Part shown: one piece after another, positions 7,501-7,571 of the stretch
Numbering within the stretch: the stretch's first letter is position 1
Layout of the letters: each line of letters starts with the position of its first letter
Assembly: GCA_934394665.1 (NCBI GenBank)
Contig: CAKRRS010000104.1
Span: 1-7,571, forward strand
Reading direction: 5' to 3'
Length of the DNA: 7,571 nt
Origin: an uncultured Acetatifactor sp.
GTDB lineage: Bacteria; Bacillota; Clostridia; Lachnospirales; Lachnospiraceae
Notes under the pieces: generated by a model
Database searches by the model: none
The model's input: only the letters and a program-made list of their open reading frames with translations
What the model was told of the DNA's origin: nothing
Made by a program: the position numbers and the translations under genes

Positions 7501-7561
7501 AAACAGAGCGCAGCGGCACATAAGCGGCCAAAGTACGCCCGCTAAGTGCCGGCGTCTGTTT
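7501..7561 (+). repeat. Long imperfect inverted repeat (61-base stem-loop)
   Basis: Four collinear blocks pair: AAACAGA (7501-7507) with TCTGTTT (7555-7561), CGC (7509-7511) with GCG (7552-7554), CGGCAC (7514-7519) with GTGCCG (7546-7551), and AGCGG (7523-7527) with CCGCT (7539-7543). That makes 21 base pairs with bulges of only 1-3 bases and an 11-base loop. It carries no gene and no T-run. It looks like an intergenic palindromic element of the REP or MITE kind, but whether it occurs elsewhere in the genome cannot be seen here. Confidence 0.6.
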
Positions 7562-7571
7562 ACGGTCAGCT

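Overview
The window reads as chromosomal DNA from an anaerobic Firmicute, most likely a member of the Lachnospiraceae (Clostridia). This rests on the style of the ATP synthase proteins, the purine-rich Shine-Dalgarno sites, and two downstream proteins that resemble families I associate with Lachnospiraceae. Every gene lies on the + strand. No mobile-element gene, CRISPR array, tRNA or rRNA is visible.

Positions 1-2760 are the distal end of the F1Fo ATP synthase operon: a probable last fragment of atpA, then complete atpG (gamma), atpD (beta) and atpC (epsilon). The operon ends in a strong intrinsic terminator whose 5' arm is the last codons of atpC and whose loop holds its stop codon. These genes encode the rotor shaft, the catalytic subunit and the regulatory rotor subunit of the same enzyme.

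Positions 2761-3232 hold a short spacer and a small conserved protein of unknown function. Positions 3233-3513 contain no gene but are packed with structure. Three copies of an element with a perfect extended -10 box (TGATATAAT) alternate with an interleaved (possible pseudoknot) inverted repeat, two similarly built three-way-junction folds with different stem sequences, and a nested terminator-like hairpin. This is the least explained part of the window. The last copy sits where the promoter of the following gene should be.

Positions 3514-4734 encode a SAM-dependent methyltransferase of the METTL25/GSTCD-like class (Methyltransf_32). Positions 4877-7408 encode a large membrane-anchored extracytoplasmic protein. 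It has a beta-rich N-terminal part, a probable beta-propeller, and a C-terminal domain that looks like a C39 papain-like peptidase with its catalytic residues replaced. The window closes with 163 bases of non-coding sequence containing three hairpins, including a long stem at 7501-7561.

Functional links between the ATP synthase operon and the downstream genes are not evident. The terminator after atpC separates them.
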